Shown: piece after piece, positions 44,042-56,850 of the stretch | Position numbering within the stretch: position 1 is the first letter of the stretch | Layout of the letters: each line of letters opens with the position of its first letter | Position numbers and translations under genes: made by a program | The notes under the pieces: model-generated | What the model was told of the DNA's origin: nothing | Seen by the model: the letters and a program-made list of their open reading frames with translations, nothing else | The model's database searches: none | NCBI GenBank assembly: GCA_023014365.1 | Contig: JAEBUN010000026.1 | Span: 558,001 to 622,000 of the forward strand | Source of the DNA: Lepiota brunneoincarnata | Lineage: Eukaryota; Basidiomycota; Agaricomycetes; Agaricales; Agaricaceae | DNA length: 64,000 nt | Direction: 5' to 3'

Positions 44042-46332
44042 ATGTCGAAAATTGTGAAATTGGGTTTGAGGACGAGAAACATGTACACGGCACTCCGTCG
44101 CTCATCACAGGTCAGACAGACCAGCCATTTATCTTCACTTATACACAGTTCTGTAGTACAGAACCAGAAGACCGAGAAGAAAGGTTCGCCTTTCTCTTTC
44201 CTTGTCGGCGCCTTTCTCATATCCTGCCCCAGGTTCTTCCAGAACACGTCTTGCTACCGACCTCAAGCCTGCTTCCTCATCCGGTCATTATCAAGTAGCC
44301 CCTCGAACAAGGGAGTTTACTCGGGATGATTTACCTCATAAGGACTCACATCTCCTCGAAAAACACAAGAAGCACGTCCGCTTACCGTCGCCTCCGCCAA
44401 GGCGAGTTAACAAGCTCAATGACGACCGGCCCACGCGAACTACTTCCCTGCCTCCATCGCCCAGTCAGGCTGAATCAAAAGAAGGTCGAATGAAAGCATA
44501 CCAATCTATCCTCACATCCATTCAAGAATCCGAGTTCTACCACCCCTCATCCACTGTCAGTCTTTCCTCCACCAACGAAGACGGAGATTCCGCCGCTACC
44601 GCCTTTCAAAATACGTCACTACACCTCCCCACTAAATTCTCTTCTCCACCTCTTCTCCCCGGTTTCCTCCCCTCTCTCGATAGCATGCTCGGTCCGGGTG
44701 CAAGACCCACACCAATCCAATCACTAAGTATCAAGTGGTTAATCGACCAATCTCACTCTCTATTACCATCTAAAAACGAATGGCGACAGTTCCTCCTCGC
44801 ATCAGAAACAGGCTCTGGGAAGTCCCTAGCGTACTTGCTCCCGCTACTCCAGAGTCTCAAACTGGACGAAGAATCGGCGGGCGACCCTGATCTACACAAG
44901 GCACATAACACGAAACGCGCTCTGAATCCGCGTGCGATCATTTTGGCTCCTACACACGAACTTGCGCGACAGCTTTCGACGTTCGCAAAGGCACTCACAC
45001 ATAATGTAAGGCTGCGGGTGATGTGTGCTAGCCAGGCGAACTCTCCGAATACGGCCAAGTCGGATGTAACGGCGAAAAAGTTGGCTGAGCAGCTAGATGC
45101 GGTTACATGATGGTGCTAGTGGGGTCCTTGAGCTGAAGAAGGGCAAATTCCCTGTTGATATTCTTGTCGGTACTCCGGTCAAGATAATGGAGTTGGTTAG
45201 AGGTAGGGGGTGGGATCGTAGAGAGGATGAATTGGAGGCGGACGTGAACGGGAACTTACCCAAGTTGAGGAGGGGACGGGATAAGATGCCTGGTGTCGGC
45301 AGGTGGACAAAAGAGCCAGAGCTAGGTTTGGGGAATGTGAAATGGGTAGTCGTCGACGAGGCTGATATCCTATTCGGTACGGCTCTCTCATGTTTGTATA
45401 GATATACTCAACTAACTTTTTTTTTTCAGACCCGGACTTCCAGGAGGTTACCCGTACTTTCCTTGCAGATATTAGTGCTGCTCGTGGTTCCCCAATCCAA
45501 GTAATCCCCTACCAACGCCTCCCTCTCCTCCTTCGCCCCGATCACCCCATCCGACACTTCTGTCGAGCCCATCAACTATCCATTCAACCTCATTCTCACC
45601 TCCGCTACCATTCCCAAAAACCTCGCCAGCTATCTCGACAAACACCACCCAGACCTCATCCGACTCGCATCTCCCCACCTGCATCGCCTCCCTAAATCCC
45701 TTCAAACAGAATACGTCAATTGGACAGGTGGAAACAAGTTTGCTGATATCGAGCGCCAGATTAGAAAAGTATGGTCATCTGATGCTATGGTTTCTGCTAT
45801 AGCGGAGCCAGACTCGGCGCCAGATTTATCCAAGATCCTGGTGTTCTGTAATAAGAACATGAGAGTCTCCGAGTTGGCGGAGTATTTGGAGGGGAAGGGT
45901 ATCAAGTGTGTTGCCTTGACGAGTACGAGCGAGCAGAGGCAAAGGGGGACGAACAAATACCTAGAGGGGTTCTTGAAGCCTGTAAGGGCCAACCCTGACC
46001 CCATGCACGCTCACCCTACTACGGCTCGCTCCGACGCTGAGAAGGCGAAGGAGAGCCAGGCGCAGGAGGCCGAGAGGAGTGATCCGGCGGTCACACCACA
46101 CGTGATGATCACAACTTCGCTGCTATCTCGGGGACTTGACTTTGCGCCGGAGTTGGAACATGTGTTCATTGTAGATGAGCCGAGGAATATGGTTGATTTC
46201 CTACATCGGGCCGGGAGGAGTGGGAGGGCAGGAAGGAAGGGTAAGGTTCTCGTTTTTATGAAGATGAAGGGGAGGGGAACTACGAGGAGCAAAGAGGTTA
46301 GAAACAGGGTCAAGGAGCTGATGAGGCGGTGA
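44042..46332 (+). CDS. MRH4: Mitochondrial DEAD-box RNA helicase, Mrh4-like (two frameshifts)
   Basis: Exon 1 (44042-44110) gives an Arg/Lys-rich presequence start, SKIVKLGLRTRNMYTALRRS. A 46-nt intron joins exon 2 at 44157, still Arg-rich, which fits mitochondrial import. Helicase motifs in order: RPTPIQ, ASETGSGKS (I), APTHELARQ (Ia), VVVDEADILF (II, DEAD), LTSATIP (III), KILVFCNKN (IV), TSLLSRGLDF (V), HRAGRSGRAGRKG (VI). Mrh4 orthologs act in mitochondrial ribosome assembly. Two single-base shifts occur: near 45100 (after LAEQLDA) and in the CCCC run near 45507, after which the true frame reads SSFAPITPSDTSVEPINYPFN. An intron lies at about 45379-45429. Since the flanking motifs are intact, sequence errors are as likely as gene death. 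Confidence 0.8.
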
Positions 46333-46746
46333 GGAGGGCAAATAGGGGGTACACGCACGAACACCCGCCCGCCTATGTGCCGTTAGTGACTCTTACATCC
46401 CCAGCTCGACGTCATTGCGTATCTTAAATATAGGTTCTAATAAAGGGTCTTTATCATATGGTACAGCACAGGATATCGACCCCGATCGTTGCGATGCAGC
46501 GTAGCTAAAAATTGGACGCAGCAGCCCCACCGAGGACCGCCTCCTTCTCAACCCGCCCTAATGACGTCCAGACCAGGCCGACATCTAATTTCAGATCTCA
46601 AATCCTATTTTTTTCTCAGTCTAGCGCCCCTAACTAACCCCCTATTCGAAATTCTCTTAAAGACCCCCCTACATCATCTTACAACCCAACTGATACTACA
46701 CTATATCCGAGCAGTGCAGCACAAAATATCCCATCGCTACTCCTAG
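46333..46746. other. Intergenic between helicase and deacetylase
   Basis: No gene. A short ORF at 46489-46746 has no recognisable features. The upstream part of the deacetylase gene, or a missing first exon with a signal peptide, could lie here. Confidence 0.4.
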
Positions 46747-48348
46747 ATGCTGCCTAACAGCCTCTCGCTCTCCTCGCTCTCCACTTTACCCTCTTTGCCC
46801 TCAGTCGGCTCTCTGGGCTCCTTGAGTTCTTTCGGTTCACTAGGTTCTATCAGTCTAGGGTTCGCCTATGTGACTACGGGCGTTTCGGGCTCTGCCGTCC
46901 CACTGACTCAAGGCGGAGTTCATCCTCGACAGGAGCCTGGTGGAGGTGATGACGAGAGTAGTGGAGGAGATGGGTCCGATAATGGTGGGGTGGGTGGGAC
47001 GCAAGGGGGGAGGCATGTGGAGGTTATCACGGCTTGTACGGTCCCTGGAACCGCCGCTTTGACTTTTGTGAGCTTTTGTGTTTTTTTTTTCTCTTTCGCG
47101 TTTCGTGGGTGGCTGATTTAGGTCTACGTATTACAGGATGATGGACCGTCCTCGTTCACGTGAGTGCTCTATCCATCCCCGTCCTCCTTTACATAATTGA
47201 CGCCTTCTTCTAGAGAGGAGGTAAGTCAGGTTTTGAAAGATAACGACGCGACAGGGACGTTCTTTTTCAGTACGTTTTTTTGTTGTTCGTTAACTAAGTT
47301 TCATCCCTGGCGCTCATGCCCCACCGCTCTCCTAGACGGGCAAAACTGTAAGTATCTCTTTCCCCCCTTCCGAATCCTGGCCAGATCGGCTTTACTAACT
47401 TGCACACGTTAAGTTGGCTGTATCAACAGTCCAGAGAATGCAGCTCGCGTGAAAGCTGCGTTTGATGCTGGTCATCAAGTCGCATCGCATACCTGGAGCC
47501 ATAAAGACCTCGCTACGTTATCCAGGGAAGAGGGTGCGTGTTATAGGAACAGACTCCCATTGAGTTCTACACTAACAAGCCCCGTGTTGAATATAGTCGT
47601 CAGCGAAATGTCCTCGGTTTCCCGTGCGTGTCACGCCTTACTATCACAATTCAAACATAATAATAATTAAATACCAACAGAGGCGATACAGAAGATAACA
47701 GGAGCAACACCGGCACAAATGCGTCCTCGTGCGACTCTCCGGCTCTCTTATTACCCCCGTTCTGCTTCTGATGGGCACTCCTCCAGCATTTGGAAGCTAC
47801 AATGATGTTGTTGTCGAAGTTGCTAATGAGCTCGGCCAAGATGTCGTCATCTGGAACGTCGAGTACGTTCTTCTCCTTTGATCTCAACACGTCCCCGACT
47901 TTTTTTTTTGACTCGGCGTACAGCACTGGGGACTCTGTTGGCGCACCTGTTGACCAATCCGAGGCAGAGTATACCAAGGCCGTTCAGCAAGGGCTGCCGA
48001 TCTTGGCTTTGAATCATGAAACCCGTGGTGAGCCGAAGCTTTCCCCTGCTGTCTTGCTGTACTGAACTCGTTTATCCAGAAACTACTGTGTATGCACTGT
48101 TTTTCGCACATACGAGGCACGTCACTCAACGATTTTTTCCCCCGTAAACAGGAGGGAGGTGTTGCCTGCGGCTATTAAGACGCTCAAAGATGCAGGATAT
48201 CGGCTCGTTTCTGTCGCAGAGTGCACTGGTACGGAACCTTATCTGAGGGCGGATTCGCCTCCTTTGCCTCCTGTGGGTTGCTCACCTCGTTTTGCTATTC
48301 TCTTTCTCTTTGCTCATATGAATTTAGTCCGACTTGAGCTGCAGTTGA
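46747..48348 (+). CDS. Chitin deacetylase-like polysaccharide deacetylase (CE4)
   Basis: A multi-exon gene whose splices recreate all five CE4 (NodB) motifs: TF|DDGPS across an intron ending at about 47135, SHTWSH (H-x3-H metal ligands), RPPFGSYND across an intron at about 47,731-47,789, DVVIWNVDTGDS, and LPILALNHE. The enzyme would remove acetyl groups from chitin to make chitosan in the wall. Exon 1 codes for an unusual Ser/Leu/Gly repeat stretch (SLGSLSSFGSLGSISLG) and an acidic Gly-rich linker. It has no classic signal peptide, so the true start may be different. The stop at 48348 follows a last small exon reading SDLSCS. Confidence 0.82.
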
Positions 48349-48576
48349 TCTTGGACACCTTTCTGCTCTGAGTAACCTATACACGTATATGCATTTCGTG
48401 CCACCAACTCGATGTAATTGTGGCGATGAGGGACAGCTAAGACCGAAATGATTGGAGCACAAATGTAACTACATAGGAATTAAATACACGGTTATCATTC
48501 CATTGTATAACAACCTTCCAAGTAAATGAGATAGACAATAAGGATACCCCGAGAACAGATAAATACATATCCTCCA

Positions 48577-49946
48577 TCATGTACAACATGAACCTGTATT
48601 CAAAGCTCCGAGAGCTTTCCGCGTTGTCGAATTCCCTAACATAATCGTTTCGGCCGCGCTCGCCTCCCTGAAATGCATCCTCCGCTCCTCCAAAAACTCT
48701 TCATACTCTATCTTCCGCATAACCCTCGCCGCAATATGTTCAAAAAGCTCCTTAACCCCTTCTCCCGTCTTCGCAGACGTAAAGCTTAAACTCGGCCCAC
48801 GTTCAGGGGCCGGTGGGGGCACAAACGAAAGGCTTAGATCAGTAGACAGGTCAGGAGCGGCAGCAGGAGAGCCAGAGTCGGGCAGGTCTAGCTCATCATC
48901 CTCCGGCATCGTGAACGCCGTTTGATCTGATCCACCTTCGGCTGCGCGCCCGAGCCGTGAGCGCGCGAAGAGACTCGGAGTAATCGTAGCTGCACTTTCG
49001 CTGCTAGTGCTTCCCGAGGAGAGATTCGTGAGGCGGCGCTGACGTGGCGCGGGTATTAGCGGTCTGAGAGCTGATGTAGATGGCGTGGATAATGGTTCGG
49101 GGGAGGAACGGGCAGTATGGAACACGTCATCAAAGAGAGAGGAGGAGGGGGTGTGGTATATAGATACTGTGGTGTTGATAGACGAGACTGAGCTGAATTT
49201 GCTTGTGGATTTTGGAGGCGAGCGGGGTTGCGAGGAACTGTGGTATTTGTGCGAGGCGCTATCAGTGGGAGATGTGTCGACGTTGATATTTATGTTGGGA
49301 GTCCTGTAGTTTTCCAGGGTAGGGGAACCGGTGTCTGAAGGTATAGTCACTGTGGGCGGTGGAGAATCTCCGGTGGGTATGAGGTCGGCAAGAAATTGCT
49401 GAACTCTGTCCCTTGGTATTAAGGTTCCGTCGTGTTCGCTGACAGTCGTGAGGTCAATTTTGTTACCGACGACAAAGCATGGATATTCGGGGAGGTCTTC
49501 CTCGGCCAAGGGTGCTCCGTCACAGAATTCAGCCCACCACTTCATCAATGCCTCCAAGGTCTCGATCTGGTGCACGTCAAACATCAGAATTATAGCATCT
49601 GCCCCACGAAAGAACGCTGTTGAAAGACTTGAGAATCGTTCCTGACCCGCAGTATCCTATTTTTTTTCTGGTTAAATGACTAGACAATGGCAATCCACAG
49701 CTGACCCATATCTGTAGAGTCACCATCTGCCCCTGTTTGGTAGGATGTGGTAACGTTTTCGCAATGAAATCCGCTCCGATGGTCGCCCGGTAACCATTCG
49801 AAAATCTACCCGACATGTACTGCAGTCGGAGGTTGGTCAGACGAGTTGAACTTGGTGGTATCGCGTATGTGGCGATTCACCTGGCCACGAAGGCTAGTCT
49901 TGCCAACGCCCGAAGCCCCGATTACGACCAACTTGATAGTATGCAT
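48577..49946 (-). CDS. Rab7/Ypt7-like small GTPase with long insert
   Basis: Three exons (49946-49881, 49819-49706, 49656-48577) give 419 residues. G motifs: GASGVGKTS (P-loop), GYRATIGADF (switch I), WDTAGQERFSS (switch II), GNKIDL (G4) and TSAKTGEGV (G5). The switch regions resemble Rab7/Ypt7, which govern late endosome and vacuole fusion. About 225 residues separate G4 from G5, against about 30 in a normal Rab. The insert is Ser/Thr/Pro-rich and probably disordered (SVSSINTTVSIYHTPSSS, LSSGSTSSESAATITPS). The C-terminus GSCCT has paired cysteines that could be prenylated, though the final Thr is unusual. A continuous exon encodes the insert, so it is not a missed intron. Confidence 0.82.
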
Positions 49947-51395
49947 GGTCGTTGCCGTTGTCGTCGATGAAGCATGAAGATAGAAACGCAGCCGTGAAAA
50001 CAATTAATCGCATCATTGCATGACAGTTTGTGGCAGTGCGGGTAGAGATAAGTGTTTAGAAATGGATTATTTTTCCCTGCTTATGTCTTAACTGTTTGTC
50101 CTCCTTCACCAGTTGCTGTCGCGAACCTGTTGGAGCTCAAGGCAAGAATCTAAACAGTTTATCACGATAACCGTCACCAAGAAACTCTAGTCATTCCGCT
50201 ACACATCCTTGTCTCCGGCCGCAAACATTCTTAACTCGCTACGGCTTTTCCAGGGTCGGGGCCAGGTGTCGGTGACGTTGACGCTGAGTACTTGAACGGT
50301 TGGGATATCGCAATGCGTCGTGCACCTTGGAGCCCATTCTTATAATCCCCAATCTCTGGCTTCCATTTGTAGCCACTGCATCTCCCACGAGGGGTTCTTT
50401 GGTTCGTTGAACTTTCACAACCTTCTATCCGAACACATCCATGCTTATGCTTGTTCAACGTCATAAAATCACTCGTACTACGCATTGCCTGGATTGAACT
50501 CTTAACTACTACACCCCTGGGTCTTTGCGCAAAGTTCGTCCCAGGTCCCCATGTGGGGGATACGGCAGTCGACAAGGAAACGAATGGTGGCGACCCTGTC
50601 CTCGCACGAGGACTGCAGGCGTCTACTAAAGCGGTCGGGGAGTACTATTATTATCCTAGGAATGGACCTTTGAGGCAACAAGTGGACTGCAAGTCTGTGC
50701 CCACTTCGTCACGAACTGGTCAAGGAAATAGTATTATTTTCAAATACCAGCAATCCGGGCGGGTTCGGTCGATTGTTCGTAGCTTTCGTTGAATTCGGTT
50801 CACAGCTTGCCCTTTCACTCCCGGTCATGTCCGGCCCGCTCTTGCTTGGCAGTTACCACCATGGACACAAAATTCACAAGGGGCTCCAGTTTCTTATGCA
50901 ATTCCGATTTTTTTCTGACGTATTTCATCAGCCGTTTTGCTTCGCTGGCAAACCCCTTTGTCTCGATGAATGGTGCCAAATTCCGCCCATGCTAAACTTG
51001 GCGCTCCGAAACACATGGTCTCGGCATTCTCAATCAGTCAGGGACCCTCAGGGATTTTTTTGAACTGAATGACAGTGATACGCATCGTCCACGATGAAGT
51101 TGTTGAGCCCGCTCGTTCGAAATGAGGACTATAACAATTCTCATATCCGTTCACTTCGTTATGGAACGGGATCCAGACAACTGCAGGAGGTGCACATGCT
51201 CACCAGGTGCTCGGGCTGCGTTGGGTTGCGGAAATGCAAAGAAGAAGCCTATACGTAAGTCCAACAGCCAGCGGTGAGTAACCCGGAAACACGCTAACCC
51301 AAAAAGTCTCTGTCAATTCATGGCAATTACTCAACAAACGCGCTGATGGCTCATGCACATTCCTCGTTTTGGCCGATTGAGTAGTCCTAAAAATC
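49947..51395. other. Intergenic, no gene recognised
   Basis: Several ORFs of 65-115 codons overlap on both strands (50231-51063) but none shows a domain, a splice-consistent extension or a paralog in the window. The GTPase promoter should lie near 49,950-50,100 and the hydrophobin promoter at the other end. Confidence 0.45.
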
Positions 51396-51402
51396 TATAA
51401 AA
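51396..51402 (+). promoter_or_regulatory. TATA box of the hydrophobin gene
   Basis: TATAAAA lies about 120 bp upstream of the ATG. It is followed by a CT-rich leader (repeated CAGCTCT..), which is common in strongly expressed fungal genes. Confidence 0.5.
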
Positions 51403-51516
51403 CCCCCAGCACCCCACTTAACGACCCCATCAGTCGAATCACCTTCGTCTTTTTACCCAGCTCTTAGCTCTCAGCTCTCATCGCACTCTCTTTACCACAC
51501 CCTACACTCTTTAAAG

Positions 51517-51942
51517 ATGTTCTCCAAGCTCGCTATCTTCGCCGCTGCTACCTTCGCTGTCGTTGCCTCCGCTGCTCCCCTCCAGAATAGCTGCAACGTT
51601 GGTGAGCAGACCTGCTGCAACTCCGTCCAGGACTCCAAGTCCGAGGGTGCCCAGGCCCTCCTCGGTCTCCTTAACATTGCCGTCGGGAGTGTTACTGGCC
51701 AGATCGGTGTTAACTGCACCCCCATCAGTGTCATCGGCCTTGGCTCCAACGGCTGGTAAGTGTTTTTAATTCATTGTTGAAACACTTGTGCTTAGATATC
51801 TCTTAGCAACGCTCAACCCGTCTGCTGCGAGAACAACAACTTCAGTATGTTTATGACACCTTTTCGGTGACCTTTTATCTTATTTATTTTCTTAGATGGT
51901 CTCGTCGCTCTCGGCTGCACTCCCATCAATGTCGGCCTCTAA
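51517..51942 (+). CDS. Hydrophobin (class I-like)
   Basis: Three exons (about 51517-51758, 51809-51844, 51896-51942) encode about 107 residues. A signal peptide (FSKLAIFAAATFAVVASA) is followed by the eight-cysteine pattern: SC, QTCC, NC, C, VCC, GC. The third and fourth cysteine spacing fits class I hydrophobins. The junction codon TG|C at the first intron creates the fifth cysteine. Hydrophobins are secreted and self-assemble into amphipathic films on hyphae and fruit bodies. A TATA box and CT-rich leader precede it. Confidence 0.93.
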
Positions 51943-52294
51943 ATATGATGGAAGGATTTTGGATATGGGCATTTGGGATGTCTCCGAAGAGTCCCTGAGT
52001 GTAGTTAACCATAGTCACTCGCTTGCAGCCATAACCTACTTCATCTCTAATGTGATATGTTTCTGATTCCCTCCTGTGTGAAATGCCTGAAGTCTCTGAA
52101 CGTTGGATGGTTTGCGTGCGGTCTAGTGCTTATCACCTGATATATCTCCCTTGAGTTATTGTCTTGATTAGCACATTACTTGTTCGTATCTTTTAGAAAC
52201 TGTCAACATCCATTGTCCATCTATTGACTGAGACTGATGTGGATTTACATCCTAATTACAAATAAAATATATATACCAACGATATGAAGTCCTT

Positions 52295-54041
52295 TTAAGC
52301 AAGGAAAACAAAGACATCATCAATAAATGACCAAGCAGGTGCACTACCACCATGGAAAGCAAGCTCATCATTCCCAGCAGCAACAACCTTGAACTCGAAA
52401 TACTTCCAACCACTAAATCCCGGTCGGATCCTCTGCATAGTCCGACCATTCCACATCAGATCAACGAAAGCTTTGGCCTCCGACGAGGGATCACTGAACG
52501 AACTCGAGTGGAAGAACGTGATCAAATACTTTTTTCCGGGAATAGTATCAAGCTTATACGTAGGCTTGATCGTTCCGGACAAAGCATCCGTACCAAAGCC
52601 GGAGCCAAGCAAAGCAGCGGAAGTACCAGAATGCGCGAAACCTTCGTGATGGATGATCTCAGCGTCAAGGTTTCCACCCGCTGGGCTCGATGCAACCCAG
52701 AACTCGTCAGATTCTGTCCAACAGACCTCGGAGGCAGGGCACGCGGCAAAGGCTTCGAAGCTGCCGTCCTTGATGAGGGACTTGCGCCTATAGCCACGCG
52801 AATACGTCACTTTCAAATCGCCCTGTCCGAAATTGACAGCGGTGGACTCGTCGGCCACGAGATAGTACTTGACATTTGGTGTCAGTTTATCGGCGATAGA
52901 AAGAACACCCAACTACTCACGAAACTGCAGGTATATGTCGTAGGCACGCCGCGTACGACTGCACGCCAAATGTTGAAGTATTGGCAGGCGCCACCATTTC
53001 CGTCAGGGCCACGAGTGTTGCAGAGTTGGGCACATGCGTTGACGTCGTATTTGTCGATAAAGGCGAAGCCCATGTACTAAAAAAAGGTACCCTGATATTG
53101 AGTCCTCGATGTTGGTTTTCGTAAAGAAGAAATGAACATACGCCAGGAGCGTTGTTGGCTCCTCCAGTGGGACCAAAGACGAGCTCATAGCCCTCGGGTG
53201 CTGGCGGGTCAACCAGGGTCTTCGACGCGTAGCCGCTACTGTTCTGGATGTAAACAAGAGGCTCTGGAAGTGGCTTCAACTGTTGTCCACCCCTGTTGGT
53301 CTTCTCCGCGGCGGCGTGAACATCACCGTACAGCGCACACTTGAGATTGGATTTCTCATTGAATACCCAATCAAGAAGTTCGTTGTTGTATTCATAGTAC
53401 AGATTGGCGAAGACTGATGGTGAGAGTGTCAGCTCATGGGCATCATATTCTGATAGAAGGTTGATTAGCTTACCGCAGCCTTGTACACGATCACAGAACC
53501 TGAGGCAATCATCAACGCTATAGGTGACGTTGGGAACAACGGTGTACGTCAGATAAGCTGTTCCCTCGATTGAGCCATCGCGGTCCGTGAGACTCTTGCC
53601 AGTTCCCTCGAATACGACTTCATAGCCGTCAAGTAAACGTCTGGTAAGGTTCTGTGCCGTTCCCTCAGTGGGAGGAGGGGCTGTTGTGTTGGTAGTGACT
53701 GTTGTGTTGGTTAGTTCACCGTCGACAGCAGTTACAACAGTTGGTGGAGGTGGTTGGTCAGGAGGAGCATCGTTAGTCGCGCCCGCCTTCTGGTCAACAA
53801 TCTGGACAGTAGAGACGATGGTATCGATGTCGGTTTGGGTACCATCCGTGTTCAACGTATTGTTTACCGGAGCCGCGGGCTGTATAATCGTGTTGGGGGC
53901 TCGGACAGTTGTGTTGCCAGCCGCAGCAGCTATAACACACAAGAACGATTAGCTTGGAGATGACACGCTTGACACGACTAGCGCACCAGAAGCAGAGGCC
54001 ACAAGGGCAGCTAGAGAAAGTAGCTGGGAGAAATTCCTCAT
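52295..54041 (-). CDS. Secreted fruit-body-specific-type protein
   Basis: The ATG at 54041 opens a signal peptide (RNFSQLLSLAALVASASA), split by an intron (53986-53930). Next comes a Thr/Pro/Asn-rich region with many N-glycosylation sites (NTT, NNT, NLT, NVT). Two cysteine-containing segments follow (YSVDDCLRFCDRVQGC; KYDVNACAQLCNTRG), PAN/apple-like in spacing. The C-terminal part reads GGACQYFNIWRAVV, LLGSGFGTDALSGTI and APAWSFIDDVFVFLA at the end. The motifs GYELVFGPTGG and MGFAFIDKYDV match what I know as basidiomycete fruit-body specific protein a. Function unknown; probably extracellular. Several small introns (about 53,475, 53,140-53,075 and 52,920-52,870) are inferred. Confidence 0.78.
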
Positions 54042-56850
54042 GGCGTTTGAAGAGAAACTTGGTTCTGTAGGATCATGGGAGACGGCTTTTATGTCGATCT
54101 TCGCCCCTGGAAGTCCCTACCCTCGGACCGTGTAGGGTTCCGGAATGTCAGAGGGGTTCCTTGATTCCACGCATTGCACCGTCCACTCGTGGCAGCTAGG
54201 CACTGATCCTACGTTGATCTGCCGCAGAAGGGGTCGCAGTGAGCTTTTTGTGTGCTCATCGTTCCTCGATAATAATAGCGATCAATTGCGCGAGGAATGT
54301 CCTACAGCCTTGCCATAAATTATGGGGGTCTGACAAGAATATGGAGATATGAGTGTCACGGACCTTGTTCCGGTTCGAGGAGGATGGGTCAGAATCGCAC
54401 GCGATTTTTCCACCGAAGGCGGAGTGATTGGACTGTACGTGGGTAATAGAAGCTAGTTCTGCACAAGAAGATGCCCATAAGGACTGATACCGGATACCAA
54501 ATGGCGTCCTTACTGTGAGACTTCTGTTCTCCTAACGTGTCATAGACCCAGGATCAACATCATTGGACCACTATCGGCACCTGAACATGACAGATGTACT
54601 TTGGAGATGATTCCACCGAAGATCTTTGTGACTGGTATGTCGAGCGGGAGCTGCGGAATGGGTCGCAGACCTGGATCGTCAGAGCATCTCCTCTGGATGG
54701 TGGGTTCGTTCGCGTTGTATGGCCACAGACGAATGAATTTGAAACGCGAGAATATTAAGGTCCTGTAACGTTGTGGTGGAAAACATACGGGGTGTGAAGG
54801 CAATTCCCACGACTCCGATTTTAGCTCGATAATTGATGGCAGTCGACACCTGAAACCACGTCTTGCTGACAATACCTACCACACCAAATGACACCCTGTT
54901 CACTGCCCAGACCCATTCCTGCTGACGGACGTTCAAGAGGACGGACATGTGTATAATGGGGGTAGAACGCTGCAGTCTTATCTCGTGCCTTGATGCTGTC
55001 GGGTGCCGACGTCAATCATGGATCAATCCAAACGCGAAATCAAGAAGGCAGAAAAGCGCGTCGCGGGGACGTGTCTGGTCTTCCTTTACTTCGAATGGAC
55101 GTGCCCAACAGTCCGCGGCGGCCATCTGCCCGACGTTCGAGCTCAAATCGCGTGAGATATCGCTTTTTTCCTCCACGAGACAGGCCTAGGACGGACCCGC
55201 GGTCCACGAATCAGTCACCTGTCCATCCTACCGTGCTGTCGGAACTGACAAACGTCTGAAACCGCAAGTAAATAGCACGCGCAAGCGCTCACAAGGCACC
55301 TTCGGGCACAAGCCAACCCATAGCCTTCCCGGACTCTTTTCAATGACTGCCAATGTCGTACGAGCCTACCCGAGCGGTGGTGAACAGTTTTGCCGGCATC
55401 TTTACCCCGATAGTAGTATATGGCCATTGATCGAGGACACGGTTTTTCGGCTGAACTCGTACAGCCCGACGCGACTTTGGCTATAAGAATATAATCAGCA
55501 CGAACGACCCGTAATTTGCGCTCCCTTCATACCCTCCCGATTACATTCCCATGTCCGATTTCCAATTATGTGGGCCAGAGCGTACGGAATAGGGGCAGTT
55601 TAACTTATGGAGGTTGTACAGTTTTTACAACCAGCAGCCATTTCGGACGCCCATCAACTAAGCGAAAGGAGAACCCTCTTCTCAAACCCTCGGAACGACT
55701 CGCTTACTGCACGGTAATGCAATGGTCCGATGTGCTAGCCAGACGCGTCCGACAGGCTCAGATACCTATTCGGGCACCCTCCGGGTCGTGGAACGAACGG
55801 TTATTATTCCCCGTCGTGGCATGCACTCATGCCTTGCCATGAACTGTTGGCTTGATCTGCACCCTGGTAAGGGATGACAGATAGGTCCCTCTTCTAATAA
55901 CATAGATCGTGGGATACCTGACGAGAAATAGCCACGGTATTGGTACTAGGGTCGAAGGAGTCAACTCGACCTTTGGCCCCTACCCCATCATTTGCTTCTG
56001 CTACTCGGCTCGGTGGTTCGTGTGTTGATTATGGTAAGGCTTGCCTCCTAGCAAGAAAGAGGGCGACTTTTACGTACGCAAACGGACCCACGAAACGATG
56101 TTCCACCCAACTCCGGTATGTTGTCCGCATTCGGTGTCTTTCCCCCCAAAATACCCCCGCAGGGCTCTTACTACTCCCCCTCCCCCTCTCCTTCTCCTTG
56201 TTCACTTATCAGAAATCCAATTTCAGTGCTTCAACACAGGCTCGCTAACACGCCAAGCGATAAGTCACCATCATCGCCAGTACCAGAAACTGACAACAGC
56301 TAGCGCATTCGTCGGTGACGATAATCTGTGACATTCTGCCTAAACCGGAGAGTTCCACCCATCAATTACAATCACTTACTTGGCGATGAATGGTGCATTC
56401 CGCTCCGCTTACCCTTCCGAGGGCTCTGCTAAGCGAAAGCCCAGATACCCGAGCATTCGAGCAACCGGAGGCGAGAGCACGCTCGGTCTCAGACGGCGCC
56501 AAGGTGATCATACTCCTCAGAGATCATCCTCGTATATACCCAGGGTCTCACAGCAGTATGTAATCGCAACAGAAAACATGCATCAATACATGGAGATCGA
56601 CCAATCATTGGTCGCTGATCCAACTACGGGCCTTGAGGATCATGCTCGAATGGTAGTGGCTATTGCAGTTTCCCGTCCACTGGCAGTAAGATGTGCACGG
56701 AATGTGCTGAAAGGCGAATGGCCAGACGTATTAGTTGAGAAAGGAACACCTGGGTCCAACTGGAAGTGGCGAAATAGTATGTTGTTCTACATTACACATG
56801 AGCAAGGGAAGCTACGCAGTAGCGATAGTCGCGGGGGTACTCGTCTTCAA
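54042..56850. other. Intergenic, then 3' flank of NACHT copy C
   Basis: 54,042-55,440 has no gene I can support; ORFs near 54,540-55,260 overlap on both strands. From about 55,460 the sequence matches 60,100-62,300 downstream of copy D (for example ACCCTC.CGATTACATTCCC and GGTCTCACAG.AGTATGTAATCGCAACAG), so it is part of a direct duplication. Confidence 0.5.

Noticed and set aside
50231..51063. Overlapping ORFs of about 70-115 codons between the GTPase and the hydrophobin
   Set aside because: No domain, no splice model and opposite-strand overlap; treated as chance ORFs.
54540..55015. Minus-strand ORFs with a segment reading WAVNRVSFGVVGIVSK, considered as a tafazzin-like acyltransferase start
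   Set aside because: No acyltransferase HX4D motif, no splice-consistent continuation and no paralog in the window; resemblance is too weak.
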